Of a stretch of DNA of 64,000 nt, positions 11,201 to 21,919 are shown piece by piece. The translations under genes and the position numbers were made by a program. The notes beneath the pieces were generated by a model. That model was not told the origin of the DNA. It ran no database searches and worked only from the letters and a program-made list of their open reading frames with translations. The stretch is from Rhododendron vialii (taxonomy: Eukaryota > Streptophyta > Magnoliopsida > Ericales > Ericaceae): assembly GCF_030253575.1 (NCBI RefSeq), contig NC_080558.1, forward strand, positions 34,045,611 to 34,109,610, given 5' to 3'. Within the stretch, counting starts at the first letter, position 1; each line of letters opens with the position of its first letter.

Positions 11201-12289
11201 GGAAAGAAGAATCCCAACAAGCAATGGAAGAATCCCACTCTGGGATTTGTGGGGCACATCAATCTGGTCCAAAACTTCACTTTCGAGTAAAAAGGATGGG
11301 ATACTACTAGCCTACTATGGTTAAGGATTGTTTGAATTATGCAAAAAGATGCCAAGCCTGCCAATTCCATGCAAACTTTATCCATCAGCCACTAGAACCA
11401 TTGCACCCTACAGTTGCCTCGTGGCCATTTAATGCATAGGGGTTAGATGCAGTTGGACCACTTACCAAGTCTTCTGCTGGCCACTTGTACATTCTGGCTG
11501 CAACGGACTACTTCTCAAAATGGGCCGAAGCTATTCTAGCCAAGGAAGTCAAGAAGGAAACCGTTGTTGATTTCATCAAGTCAAATATCATCTTTCGGTA
11601 TGGAGTGCCACGTCACATCATCATTGACAATGGAACACCCTTCATTAATAAGCTAATGGATAAGCTTTGCGACAAGTTTGACTTCATGCAAAGAACCTCC
11701 TCAATGAATAATGCACCGGCTAATGGGCTCGCAGATGCATTTAACAAAACATTGAGCAACCTCTTGAAGAAAGTGGTCGCAAAGTCTAGGCCAGATTGGC
11801 ATGAAAGAATTGAAGAAGCTCTTTGGGCATACTAAACAACATATAGGACCCCTACTCAAGCGACCCCATACTCTCTTGTGTACGGTGTTGAAGCTGTTCT
11901 TCCACTAGAGCGACGAATTCCATCATTAAGGATTGCCCTCCAAGAAGGCTTGACTGATGAAGAAAATGCAAAGCTTTACCTCGCTGAGTTTGAAGCACTG
12001 GACGAGAAGAGATTGGAAGCGCAGCAACAGTTGGAATGCTACCAAGCTCGAATCTCTAAAGCTTTCGACAAAAAGGTTAAGCCTCGCTCCTTTAAATTTG
12101 AAGACTTAGTGCTTCCACTGCGAAGACCCATCATCACTAATCGTCGAACCCATAACAAATTCTTGTCAAAATGGGATGGTCCATATGTGGCGGTGGAAGT
12201 CTAAAACAGCGGACCGTACAAGATAGCTGATGAACAAGGTTTCAGAATTGGTCCAATCAACGGAAATTTCTTGAAGCGCTACTATCCCT
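11201..12289 (+). pseudogene. Tat pol, integrase, with altered catalytic residue
   Basis: The zinc-binding part (HSGICGAHQ..., RCQACQFHAN) is followed by the rve core: first Asp in ATDYFSKW (codon 11506-11508), second Asp in IIDNGTPF (11626-11628), and third acidic residue in NGLADAFNKT (11734-11736). The third position is Asp, where DD35E integrases have Glu; the D-x35 spacing is kept. Stops lie at 11308, about 11437, 11833 and 12202. A C-terminal domain ending KWDGPYVAVEV is followed by the natural end near 12289. Integrase would insert the cDNA into the chromosome; this copy is inactive. Confidence 0.88.
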
Positions 12290-12766
12290 GAAACCTCCTA
12301 CTCCTAATCGCATGAGCATAAACTACATGATGCTCCTGGCCCGCATGAGTTGAAACTGTGTACGGCCCAAAAAAAAAAGGATTCATCATATTTGAACTAC
12401 GTTTTGACTTGATCCCTTCCAAGGGTACGTAGGCAACTTGAGAATTTTTCTTGAGTACAGTCAATCCAAAAAAAACTTGTTATCTTACCTTTGAACTACA
12501 TTTTGACTTGATCCCTTCCAAGGGTATGTAGGCAACTTTAGAATTTTTCTTAAGTACAATCAGTCCCAAAAAAAATAAAAAAATTTTGTTACTCCTGGCC
12601 CGTAAAAGAATGAACTGTGAACAGCTAAAAGTATGAGAATAGCTTTTATTTAAATAATAAAGTGATCATCTTATACTAAGCATTATAAACGCAAGACATG
12701 ATTTGCGGGTGAAAATGAAACACTCATCCAGCGACTAAACAAGCCTAAAGGAAAGCAAAATAAGAA
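12290..12766 (+). other. Start of the Tat 3' spacer with a ~103-bp direct duplication
   Basis: No sense coding. A segment containing ACTTGATCCCTTCCAAGGGT and TAGGCAACTT..GAATTTTTCTT occurs at 12391-12469 and again at 12494-12570. A related block is commonly seen just after pol in Tat elements. The rest is A-rich. Confidence 0.7.
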
Positions 12767-13177
12767 CTAAGGTAGCCACGCCAAATTCTGGGTCTCGTCT
12801 TGCTCGAACTTCAAAAGTTGCTCCAGATTATTAGCCACTTCCATATCATTCTTCTCGATCACCTCAGCTGCCTCTAGAGTAGCTCGTTCTGCTTGCAAAT
12901 TTGCGATAACATGCTGATCCTGAGCTCTCTCTGCATCAATCCCATCAATTGATTCCTTGAGCTTATTTGCCTGCAAATCCAACAGCTCTAGCTCCTTCAT
13001 CAGTTTAACTCTCTTCGAACCAATGCCATCTAATTCAAAGCTGAGTATTTGAGCGCATTGCATTTTTTGGCCATTGAGAGCCAAAGCATTGGTAAGATGT
13101 TGATCTATATCCGCCAATCGTCGCACGTGCACCTCCAAGGTCATCCTACTAGTAAAACCGGATCTCATCAAAATATA

Positions 13178-13392
13178 CTCCCTCCGTCCCAAAATGATTG
13201 TCCGGTCCGCAAAACGGAGTGATAAAAATAATGCAATTTTTTCAAGAAAAAATTCAAACTTTTTTCACAAATTAAAAATACTCATTGATATCTAGTAAGT
13301 TGTTAAAAAACTTTTGATTTTTTCTTGCAAAAATTGTATTATTTTTAACACCCCGTTTTGCAGACCGGACAAACATTTTGGGATGGAAGGAG
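13178..13392. mobile_element. Stowaway-type MITE (215 bp) in the antisense PMD gene
   Basis: Terminal inverted repeats start CTCCCTCCGTCCCAAAATG and end with the inverted partner, CATTTTGGGATGGAAGGAG. TA dinucleotide target duplications flank it at 13176-13177 and 13393-13394. It splits the antisense PMD reading frame between a segment ending at about 13395 and the coiled-coil segment resuming near 13175. Confidence 0.9.
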
Positions 13393-13817
13393 TAGTTGCC
13401 AGCATTCTGTATGTGTTTCTCTATCTGGATTCGGAGCGGAGAATAATCCACTTGGAATTTCGAAAACTCATCATAAATCTTTTGCAACTTTGGCCTCAAG
13501 TATGCTAGCTTCTTAAGAGGGGTCTTGCGTAAGACACTCTTAATGCTATTATCCAAAATCCAACAAGCGGTAGGACGAGCATCAACAATAGTACTTCCAG
13601 TATCAAATGCAGTAACGGTCGATGGTGCAGCTGGACCTAACTTAGGAGTGTTTGATGAAGGTGGAAGACGGATTGCCCCAAATGCCTGATTTTGTCGTTG
13701 TCATAGTGCCAAATCAAAGGAAGATGGGCCGCGAACTGATTCTCCACTCATGGACTGCTCATCAAGGAGGACAAAGTTTTCATCCTTAGAGTTATGTATA
13801 ATATCACCTTCCAGCAA

Positions 13818-13897
13818 CTAAAAAGAAAAAGAAAATTGTTGGTGTTTGGAGATATAACACGCAAATATTGGTTGGAATAAAAAATAAATTTCCTTAC
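13818..13897 (-). other. Intron of the antisense PMD gene
   Basis: On the minus strand the donor is AAG|GTAAGGAAA and the acceptor is a pyrimidine run TTTCTTTTTCTTTTTAG|TTGCTGG. The 80-bp length is typical of a short plant intron. Open antisense sequence lies on both sides. Confidence 0.65.
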
Positions 13898-15834
13898 CTT
13901 AACCTGATTGGCCTGAATTGGTTGACTGCTACTTGGGACACCTTCAAGGAGCTTGTCCATATCATTAAATGAAACATCAACCGTTTCAGCAATGCCGCAG
14001 CCAGATTTCTTCTTAAGGTGGCGCCATTGTTTTGTTAAGAGGAATAACACTTCTAACCAGGTCGTGGTTTCCACCATTCATTCGTGTGGTGAGAAGGTCA
14101 ATACGTGGTTCAGCGGTAGTAAGTTTTTTGGCCTTAACAACTTGTTGCTTGGGAGAGGCAGGACGCTTACCCCTCGCAAAGTGCTCGACTAAGCTTTGAA
14201 AATAATCTCCATAAATATGAGGCCACCATTCCAGATATGCCTTGGTAATGGGAATGGCTCGACGGTCAGCACGGTTCAGCAACCCCAACTTGCTCTGGGA
14301 TTTTTCACGAATAAGGGACTCGAAATGCTTGACAATATTCTTCAAGCTGCAAATTCGAAGGTTAACGTTAAGTCTCCTTGGTACATCCTGAGTAAAGCCA
14401 AACTGTCGGCTGAATCTATGAGGGCTGTATGGTTCGATGAATTTAGTGGAACCACTCCGCAATGTCAGATATCCAGATCGAATGCTGATGAGGTACTCCA
14501 TCTCCCAATCACTGAGCTGACCGTCGTCAACCAATTCTTTGCTTTTGCCCTCTCGTTGTGCAAAGCAATCCATAACCAGACCATCACACTTTCAAAATAG
14601 GTCGAGCGCTTCAGCTTCATCAAGCTGCTTAGCCACCCTTTTGCCACCATATCTAATCATCTTTGGTTTTTGAAGCAATGGTTGGGAGTCGCTGCTAAAA
14701 TGGGTGCCGAAATACTCTCCTAGCCATGCATAAACATAATGGACAGGAAAGATAGCATCACACTTCCCAGGATTAGAAGATTTAGCAATATCATTTAATC
14801 CTCTATAAATAGTCGCTAGTACAGGGACGGCAAAGCAGAATCTTGTACCACGAGCCATCATGGTGGCAACTTTGAAAACCCCAGGTCTGATCAATTCGCA
14901 ACTCCCAACAGGCAAAACAAATTTGCATAGCCAACAAGCAAGAAAAGCTGCCAGATGGGCAACGTCCTTTTGTGTCTCTTTGACCCCCAAAATGGTGAAA
15001 ACCTCTTCCTGCTTAGGTGTTCGCACTTAAGCTTCGCCAATGCTACCAAAAGGATTGTTAACATTGGCAGGTCGCTGGGTCTTGTTCCGAGAAGTCTTCT
15101 TCGACGACCTGGAATAGGAAATCTTCCCTTTGAACCAAAACTTCACCCATGCATCAATCTTCACTTCACCTTTCTTTGAGTCTATAAGAAGACGAAGGTA
15201 CGCAAGGAAAAGGTAGCGACAGTTCACAGGGAGATAGTATGTATTATCCTTATCGACGCCGATTAACTCATCTATGCGTGGAACGGCCTCATCATAAATT
15301 AAACCAGAAATTGGTAGCTCGCCAAGTGCTCGCTAGTCCCAAAGAGAAATGGACATCTCTCTCACAGCAGTATGTAGAGTGTTGGTGGATGGACTCCATA
15401 ATTCGCAGAAATGTCGCATGACACTTCCGAGTCGATCATATGAAAACAAAGAAGCGTATATGGCCTCATAAATCTTCGCCTTCTTCAACATCTACTCATG
15501 ACGACTCAATATGTCTTCTAGCCACTCCCAATACCCTTCACAAGGCGAAAGGTCGACGATCGCTTTAAAAGTGTTTCCCCAAACTGCTTCTTTGGTCTGG
15601 GTCCTATGGCCAAGGAGGGAGAACGTAGTAGGTTGGTCTATCTCTTCATCGTGATGAGCTGACTGCAAGAGCAATGCCTGAGAATCAGACTTGCTTCCAA
15701 TAACCTCGCAATTAGTCTCAATAGCCCATTGTCGTGGATGAAGCACGTACTTACAAGAAAAAGCTAATGTTATAAGAAAGATATAATTGGCCTACGATCA
15801 CAGGACGTGCTGAGGCGCTCGGATAACTTGGCAA

Positions 15835-16400
15835 AAGCTAGCCCACCGGATGCACTCTCCATGATGGTAAACATTCAACCCTCTCCAATTGGGGTGGAGA
15901 AGTGACTAGATAGCTAGTCAATGACTAGCCCACTAGGCGCATCCTCCGAACCGCAAGGTAAAAATAACCACCTTTGGTCCATGGGTGTGGTGAAGTGTCT
16001 AGATAACTAGTCAATGACTAGCCCACTAGGCGCATTCTCCGCTAAGTCAAACTAACCACTTATGGTCTGTGGGTACGAAGAAGTGTCTAGATAACTAGTC
16101 GAGGACTAGCCCACTAAGCGCATTCTTCGCTAAGTCAAACTAACCACTTATGGTTTCTGGGTGTGGAGAAGTATCTAGATAACTAGTCGAGGACTAGCCC
16201 ACTAGGCGCATTCTCCGTAAAGTCAAACTAACCACCTATGGTCTGTGGGTGTGGAGAAGTGTCTAGATAACTAGTCAAGGACTAGCCCACTAGGCGCATT
16301 CTCCGTGAAGTCAAACTAGCAACCTATGGTTCAAATGGTAGGAAAAGTGCTCAGATAACCAGCCAATGACTAGCCCACTATGCACATTTTCCGCTACGGT
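15835..16400. repeat. ~88-bp tandem repeat array (six units) in the Tat 3' spacer
   Basis: GACTAGCCCACTA(G/A)GCGCA or a variant recurs at 15923, 16016, 16104, 16192, 16280 and 16368 (spacings 93, 88, 88, 88, 88). Each unit also contains TCTAGATAACTAGTC and a TAACCAC(C/T)TATGGT block. Tandem arrays in the 3' untranslated region are typical of Tat elements and can seed satellite DNA. Confidence 0.93.
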
Positions 16401-18245
16401 CAAAGTGTTACGTATGCCAAAGAATTATGGAAAGTGAAGCGATTGAAGACAAATTCTCCAAACTTTGCAAACTTTGCTAAAAGTAATATACCTCATTATT
16501 CTGTAGCAGGTGGCAGCAAGCAAGGAATGTAGGGATGGCTTCGTGAACTATTCATTCATGCAAAAAGCAAGAGTAAATTTGTAACAACATGCATGCGTAT
16601 AATGTCTTGGGAAAAGTAGACAGATATCAAAAAAAAAATGCATTGGGCATAATGACATTCATTCAGCAGTTTACCAAAAGAAGAAGAGTAAGATTAAAAA
16701 AATACTCCGTAAAAGAGTAAACAAGCTTCAAATAAATCAAGTTCGAGACGGATCTCAAATATCTCAGCTGCAATTTTGGTTCTATGCCGGAATATACGTG
16801 TACATGCATGACCATTTTTGGTGCTGTCAAGATTCTAACAAAAAGACAAGATTCCACCAAATGTTAGGAGCAAACTATAAATTAAGGAGGTTGCTAGACT
16901 TCTACGTGGAAACCATGGAGAACCCTTCACTACCTTTTGACAATTTGCTGGTAACATTCACATAAAAATAATAATTATAAGGGAGAAAGAAGACAAAGAC
17001 AGTTGCAGGCATTTTCAGTATGGCAGGACATGCATGATGTAAAAGTGTATAAACTGACACATGTGAAGAGGTGGTGGAGAGCTTTACCCTTAAAGACCAA
17101 GTTCTTGCTTTTCTTAATTAGCCCTTATGAACAGCAATAGCAAGAAGACGAACAGAGCATGGCTACAGAAATGCAAAGGCAGTGCAAATACGGGGCAAGG
17201 TGTGAAGTTTTGTATGCCCAAAGGTTACAATTTATAGTGGCTAAAGAGCCAAATTGTTAAGGAAATTGTTTGAACCACTCAAATAAAGAAACTATTGGCC
17301 GGGAAGGTCAATATTTGATTTTCTCTAGCCATGGAAATTAAATCCTTCATGGTCTACGTTCCTACTTTTATGGCTCACACTATCCTTTTTGGGTATGTTT
17401 ATCACAGCCGGAATAATTTGAGCATACATATATTTTCGAAAATTTTGGGTCTTGCACCGTGAAGGAAATAAGAAAGGAAAATTCAATTCCTTATTAAGTG
17501 CAAGAGAATCTCTGACTGAAAGATACAAAAGAAAGGAAAAGGTTGAAATTCAAGGGAAGTCCTGTTTCTCCTTTTGGAAAAGAAGGGACCTTTGATCGCA
17601 AGGAAAATATAGAGGTAAAAGAAATAAGAGTTTCATGCGTACACATGCCTCTGGAATTTTTTTCAAAAAAAAAAAAAAAAAAACTGCCCTTCATATTTCC
17701 TTAAACTAGTCGGTCAAAGATTTGTCACAGGACAGTCACGTTTTTGGTGGAGTTGGGAAATTTATTCACTATGGAAAACACAAGATTACACATGCCTTGT
17801 GTAGGAAAGGAAAGCTTTGGATCGGTCATTGTATGGGAAAATATTTCGTAGCAATAAAAGTTTCCATGACAGAAAGGCAATAGTTGCCCGTCGAATATTC
17901 CTTGCCTAAAATTTTAAAGTCAAGCTTGCTAATTTTGGGGCTGAATCTAAGTTGGGCACAATTCATAGAAAAAAATAAAAAAATAAAGTGATTGCTTGGA
18001 CGAGCCACAGTTTTGCACGAGGGCGGCGGCGCACCAAGGTTCATTTTCGTGGACCATAAAATCCAACGCTAAAAAAATTGTCACGAGGCACTGCCAGTTT
18101 AAGAATAAATAAATAAATTCGTCTGCAATCTGCTCAAATATTTGGAACAGCGAGGTCAAGCAAGCACTTCTAGTTACAAGGACGCCAAAGGAACTTCAAG
18201 TCTCGCACTCAATGCTGGCAAGCAAGCATCCTCCTGAGTGTTGAA
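16401..18245 (+). other. Distal 3' spacer of the Tat element
   Basis: About 1.8 kb of AT-rich non-coding sequence. Short open frames on both strands show no recognisable domain. A poly-A run lies near 17666-17684. Nothing else is supported. Confidence 0.6.
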
Positions 18246-18258
18246 GTGGGGGCAAATT
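18246..18258 (+). other. Polypurine tract of the Tat element
   Basis: AGTGGGGGCAAATT sits immediately upstream of the 3' LTR start TGTAGACAC at 18259. This is the expected place and composition for plus-strand priming. Confidence 0.75.
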
Positions 18259-19240
18259 TGTAGACACTAAAATTTTGGCATGACTTAATCACCGTCCGAC
18301 CAATTGGGATAAATTGTCTTAATTAATTAAAGTCAAGATTGATCAAAGCACTCGAATAAATATTGGACCCAACAAATTTCTACGGCTCAATCCATTTGAG
18401 ATACAGTGAAGACCAAAGTAAGTTGGGCTAATTTAATTAGCCTAACGGATTAAAGAGTTGGGCTAGCTTGATTGGCCAAATGGGTTAAGGTATACAAGCC
18501 CAAAAGTGCAGGCCCGCTTCAAATAAATCATAAAAGAAAAGAGTCAAATAATAAATATATTATTTCTTTTTTAAATTAAAATCATTCCTTAAAAAGAAGA
18601 ATAAAATCTTCTTACATATGAAATGAAATGGGATCAAGATCCAGTCAAATCAAATCAAGTCAAATCAATCAAGCCAATCAAATCAAATCAAGTCAATCAA
18701 AGATCTTATTATAAGATCTTGTCATACTTAACTCTTCTCTTATTGAACCTATAAATAGAGGCTCATATGAGAGAGAGAACACCCTTTTGCTTGGCATTCT
18801 TTAGAGCTCTCAAACACTCTTCAAGAACTCAAGCATTCCTCAACATCCTGCAGAGAATCATCAAACACCAAAAACTGTGTCGATTTTTTTGCAAGTCCAC
18901 CACATCAAATTGTTCAGCTACTCAAATCATTCAACAAACCAAAACACTTGGAGATTTTAAAGATCAAACTCCAAAGTTCAAGTCATCTTCAAACTTTGTT
19001 CTTCGGTTTATTCAACTTGAAGATTCAAAGAAAGTTACTGTTCGGGCGATTCAACAATAAGCATTCAAGCCGTTAAAACGCCAATAATTCCGGAGATCGA
19101 ATCAAAGGATTTTGTTCTTTTCTTATTTAAAGAGCATTTATTAGAGAATTGTACCCCTTTCAATTCAAAATCAATAAAAAATATTATTTTATGCATCTTT
19201 TTCGTCTTCTTTATTGCAGGATTCGAATTTGTGTGTTACA
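18259..19240 (+). repeat. 3' LTR of the Tat element (982 bp)
   Basis: Starts TGTAGACACTAAAATTTTGG after the polypurine tract and ends GTGTGTTACA. Its last 610 bp align with 1-565. It contains a TATA box at 18750-18757 and a short CAAATCAAGTC-type repeat run at 18641-18705. It gives the full LTR length for the element. Confidence 0.9.
18750..18757 (+). promoter_or_regulatory. TATA box of the Tat 3' LTR
   Basis: TATAAATA in the same context as in the 5' LTR (103-110). Confidence 0.55.
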
Positions 19241-20407
19241 GCCACCACCTCGACTAAGCAATACAATCAAATAAAACTAACTATACTAACTAACTAACTC
19301 AATATTTAACCTGGCTTCGTTACACCTCAGGTTTTGTATAAAGCCAGGTTAGAGGTATCCACCAAACTAAATACGAGCTACTAACACATAAATTAATAGG
19401 CTACTACTACAAGAAAGAAGCGGGATACTTACAGCGGTTTGTCGAACCTCTAAGAAAGCCATAATAAGAAATTCCCGGCAACGGCGCCAAAAATGCTTCA
19501 TTTCTCAATATATCAAATAAGATCACCCCAAGTGTAATATAAAAATGTTATTTGAAGTATAATAATCCGGAAGACCGGGATCGTACCCACGGGAATAATT
19601 AATACAACTTGATTGGATTTGTAGAAGTAAGCACGGGTTTTCAGCTTTTAGACAGCCAACTTGGTTTTACTTTGCGGTGGAAATAAAAATGCTAAATTGA
19701 AAGCAAATTAACTAGGATTAAAAAGCATGTTAGGTCTAGGAATAACTAACACCCACTACTCAAGTTAAATTACATTTTTCACCCGATTACACGATTTAAG
19801 ATACTCAACTAAGGTTCTTAACCCGGAAGATAAAATGGTTCGATTACCAAGTTAGCTCTAGAATTTATTTAGCAAATACCTCGAGCGACAGAGCTCTAAG
19901 CATCATGTGTGGCAAGTAGGCGATGCTCGTGCCTACACATGATCAAAGAGGTAAACACCTTAGCAATTTGATAAACAAATCCGAACTACACATCGATTTT
20001 CAAACCAAAGATTCAAACGTTATTGGTGAAAAATGCAATTTTTACTCAAGCCATGAGGTGCTATTCACCCGATGACCTAACCTTAGAAAACTACTCACAC
20101 ATATCTAAAAAGATAAGAGCAAACAAAAATCTACTTAATTATTCCGTTCAATTGGAGCCGTCAAGCCACCTTCGGGTCTTTCCGGCCTGAGCTTTGGGAC
20201 TTGATTATTCCGTTCTTAATCATCTTTGAACCTTGAATATCTTTGACAAGGTTTGGGCTTTAAAATTCTTGAATTAAACGGTTTCCCTACGAAACGAAAC
20301 TAAAATACCTTACGTGCGAAAGTAATTAAAAACAACTAAGTTAACGATAAAATTAACTAAAACTAGAGACGTAGCGCACCCTAAATTGCAATATCGGGTG
20401 CTTATCA
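19241..20407 (-). mobile_element. 5' end of an older minus-strand LTR retrotransposon, cut by the Tat insertion
   Basis: On the minus strand, 20407 to 19494 reads as an LTR starting TGATAAGCACCC and ending GAAATGAAGCA (914 bp). Four bases later comes TGGCGCCGTTGCCGGGAA (19489-19472), a site complementary to tRNA-Asp that is common in plant Ty3/gypsy elements. The 230 bp beyond (19241-19471) are its untranslated leader up to the Tat 3' LTR boundary. The rest of the element would lie left of the window, beyond the Tat element. No coding domain is visible, so the lineage is not assigned. Confidence 0.75.
19472..19489 (-). other. Primer-binding site (tRNA-Asp type)
   Basis: On the minus strand it reads TGGCGCCGTTGCCGGGAA, immediately after the LTR end at 19494. 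Confidence 0.8.
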
Positions 20408-20411
20408 CTCG

Positions 20412-20600
20412 GCCTCTGGACCATTTTACAACTAGTGTTGCTTGTGATTCTTTTGCTTTCTTTTCTATTTTTGTGACTAGGAACCATTATATTATTGCAA
20501 AACCATCCGAATAATTCATCTTGAATTCACCGAAACCTTAATTTTCGGACAAGCTAGAGAGACACTTGGAGGGAGCGTTTTGTTCTCGTTTACTTTTCTT
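20412..20600 (+). repeat. Segment shared with 29584-29745 (WAK-like locus remnant)
   Basis: GCTTGTGATTCTTTTG, ATTATTGCAAAACCA and ATTTTCGGACAAGCT..ACACTTGGAGGGA occur in the same order here and at 29584-29745. Both copies lie near WAK-like kinase remnants, so they are probably parts of a duplicated kinase locus (intron or upstream sequence). No protein motif is recognised. Confidence 0.6.
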
Positions 20601-21011
20601 CAACGTGTGGTTGGTGATTGCTCCAACACGTCGTCTTGATAATAAACAACAGCAATTCTCGGGCCAAAGTGATTATTGCAAGTAAGCATAACTCATTGCC
20701 ATATTTTAATAGTACTACAACACTACAATTATGTTCAATCAGAAAATGCATTTAAATTTCACTGAAACAGAATGTTCCTTGTGTCTAATTTTATTGATTC
20801 AGTCTATTTTATACAGTGCATAAGTTAATTTCGATTTTGTAATGGTTATATGGTCAGTAGAACCAAGATAAAACCAATAGCTGTTCTATATCCATCGGCT
20901 TCGTTGTATGAGTAAGATGGACTTTCCCGTTTCAAAAAAACAGATGGGACTTTCTCTATTTCTTTGTAAAGTCAGCTGAACGAGCCTTACTACTTTGTCC
21001 ACCTTCGGCAG
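20601..21011 (+). other. Non-coding sequence before the WAK-like kinase exon
   Basis: AT-rich, and it ends in a pyrimidine stretch with an acceptor-like CTTCGGCAG|GT at 21011. This fits the last intron of a WAK-like gene. The exon coding the extracellular region is not found. Confidence 0.5.
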
Positions 21012-21919
21012 GTACTTTCTCAGGTGTCGGAGTGTTACTTCTACTAATTTGTATGTGGTGGTTGTACCGAGAAGTCAATAGAAGAAAGGAAGCAAAGCTC
21101 AAGGAAAAATTCTTCAAAACGAAATGGTGGTTTGTTGTTAAGCTATTTGGATGTTGTTTGGAGACAAAAGTTCCTATGCTGGTTTATGAATTCATCCCTA
21201 ATGGAACCCTTTCCAGTATATCCATGACCAAATTGAAGAGTTCCCACCTGGGATTCATGATTACGGATCGCAACAGAAATTGCAGGACTCTATCTTACCT
21301 TCATTCAGCACCTTCCATAGCCATCTGCCATCGGGACATCAAGTCCACAAACATACTCTTGGATGATAAATTCAGAGCAAAAGTCTCCGATTTTGGCATT
21401 TCAAGGTCAATTTCTGTTGATAAAACTCACTTGACCACAGCAATGCAGGGTACCTTCGGCTACTTGGATTCGGAGTACTTCTAGTCGAGCCAATTCACAG
21501 AAAAGAGCGACGTTTACAGTTTTGGAGTGGTACTTGTTGAGCTCCTTACTGGAAAAAGGCCAATTTTGTCAGCCAAGTCTGATGAAGGGGGAAGCCTAAC
21601 AGCACACTTCCTATTGACAATGAAGGAGAACCGACTGTTTGATATTCTCGATGCTCAAGTTGTGAAAGGAGCAGGGAAAGAAGAGATTTTGGCGGTTGCG
21701 CACGTCGCAAAAATGTGCTTGTCCTTGAATGGAAGGAAAAGTCCAACAATGAAAGAGGTTGTAATGGAGTTGGATGCGATCAGAATGTCAGATGGGGCAT
21801 CTGCCGCTTATGAAGACGTTGAGTTCGCGGCAGATGATGACCTTACTGGACGGTCTGGACGGTCTGGACCGTGGGAGGCTGCTTCTACTGCAACAGGTTC
21901 ATTCTATTCTACAGTATGA
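21012..21919 (+). pseudogene. Wall-associated-kinase-like (WAKL) receptor kinase pseudogene
   Basis: The exon begins after an acceptor-like AG at 21011. It codes a transmembrane helix ([15 protein letters not shown]), a basic juxtamembrane stretch and KEKFF, as in WAKL proteins. It then jumps to [20 protein letters not shown]: the ATP-binding N-lobe (glycine loop and catalytic Lys, roughly 90 residues) is missing. A pair of compensating frameshifts scrambles about 21215-21290. The C-lobe follows with the catalytic loop [15 protein letters not shown] and [15 protein letters not shown] at 21482 replaces the CAG codon seen at the matching position near 36610. The rest ([17 protein letters not shown]) runs to a stop at 21919. 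WAKLs are plasma-membrane receptors for wall-derived signals; this copy cannot be an active kinase. Confidence 0.88.

Larger units (their letters stand above)
12767..15746 (-). pseudogene. Antisense plant mobile domain (PMD) gene in the Tat 3' region, broken
   Basis: On the minus strand, pieces at 15492-15746, 15027-15227, 14592-15026, 14013-14573 and 12767-13192 read as one protein that belongs to the plant mobile domain family (MAIN-like, PF10536). The segments are an N-terminal SPCEGYWEWLEDIL-type start, NCRYLFLAYLRLL, AAFLACWLCKFVLP with FAVPVLATIYRGLNDIA, and YSPHRFSRQFGF-type sequence. A basic region follows, and finally a coiled-coil-like C terminus rich in Leu/Glu/Gln (12767-13140). 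A GT-AG intron fits at 13818-13897, so the gene was spliced. Stops, frameshifts and a Stowaway MITE (13178-13392) break it. PMD proteins are linked to silencing and meristem function in plants and are often carried by transposons; the role here is unknown. An upstream first exon is possible. Confidence 0.7.
1..19240 (+). mobile_element. Tat-lineage Ty3/gypsy LTR retrotransposon, 5'-truncated by window edge, degenerate
   Basis: Two related LTR sequences (1-565 and 18259-19240) bracket a PBS-like site, gag, protease, RT, RNase H, a second RNase H, integrase, a 3' spacer with an antisense ORF set, and a polypurine tract. Dual RNase H plus a long 3' region with antisense genes is known from the Tat group (Ogre/Retand relatives) of Ty3/gypsy. 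Position 1 aligns with 18631 of the 3' LTR, so about 372 bp of the 5' LTR lie outside the window and the target duplication cannot be checked. From 6781 to 12289 pol stays in one frame but carries at least eight nonsense codons, so the copy is dead. Other elements are nested inside it at 1189-5342 and 13178-13392. Confidence 0.9.
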
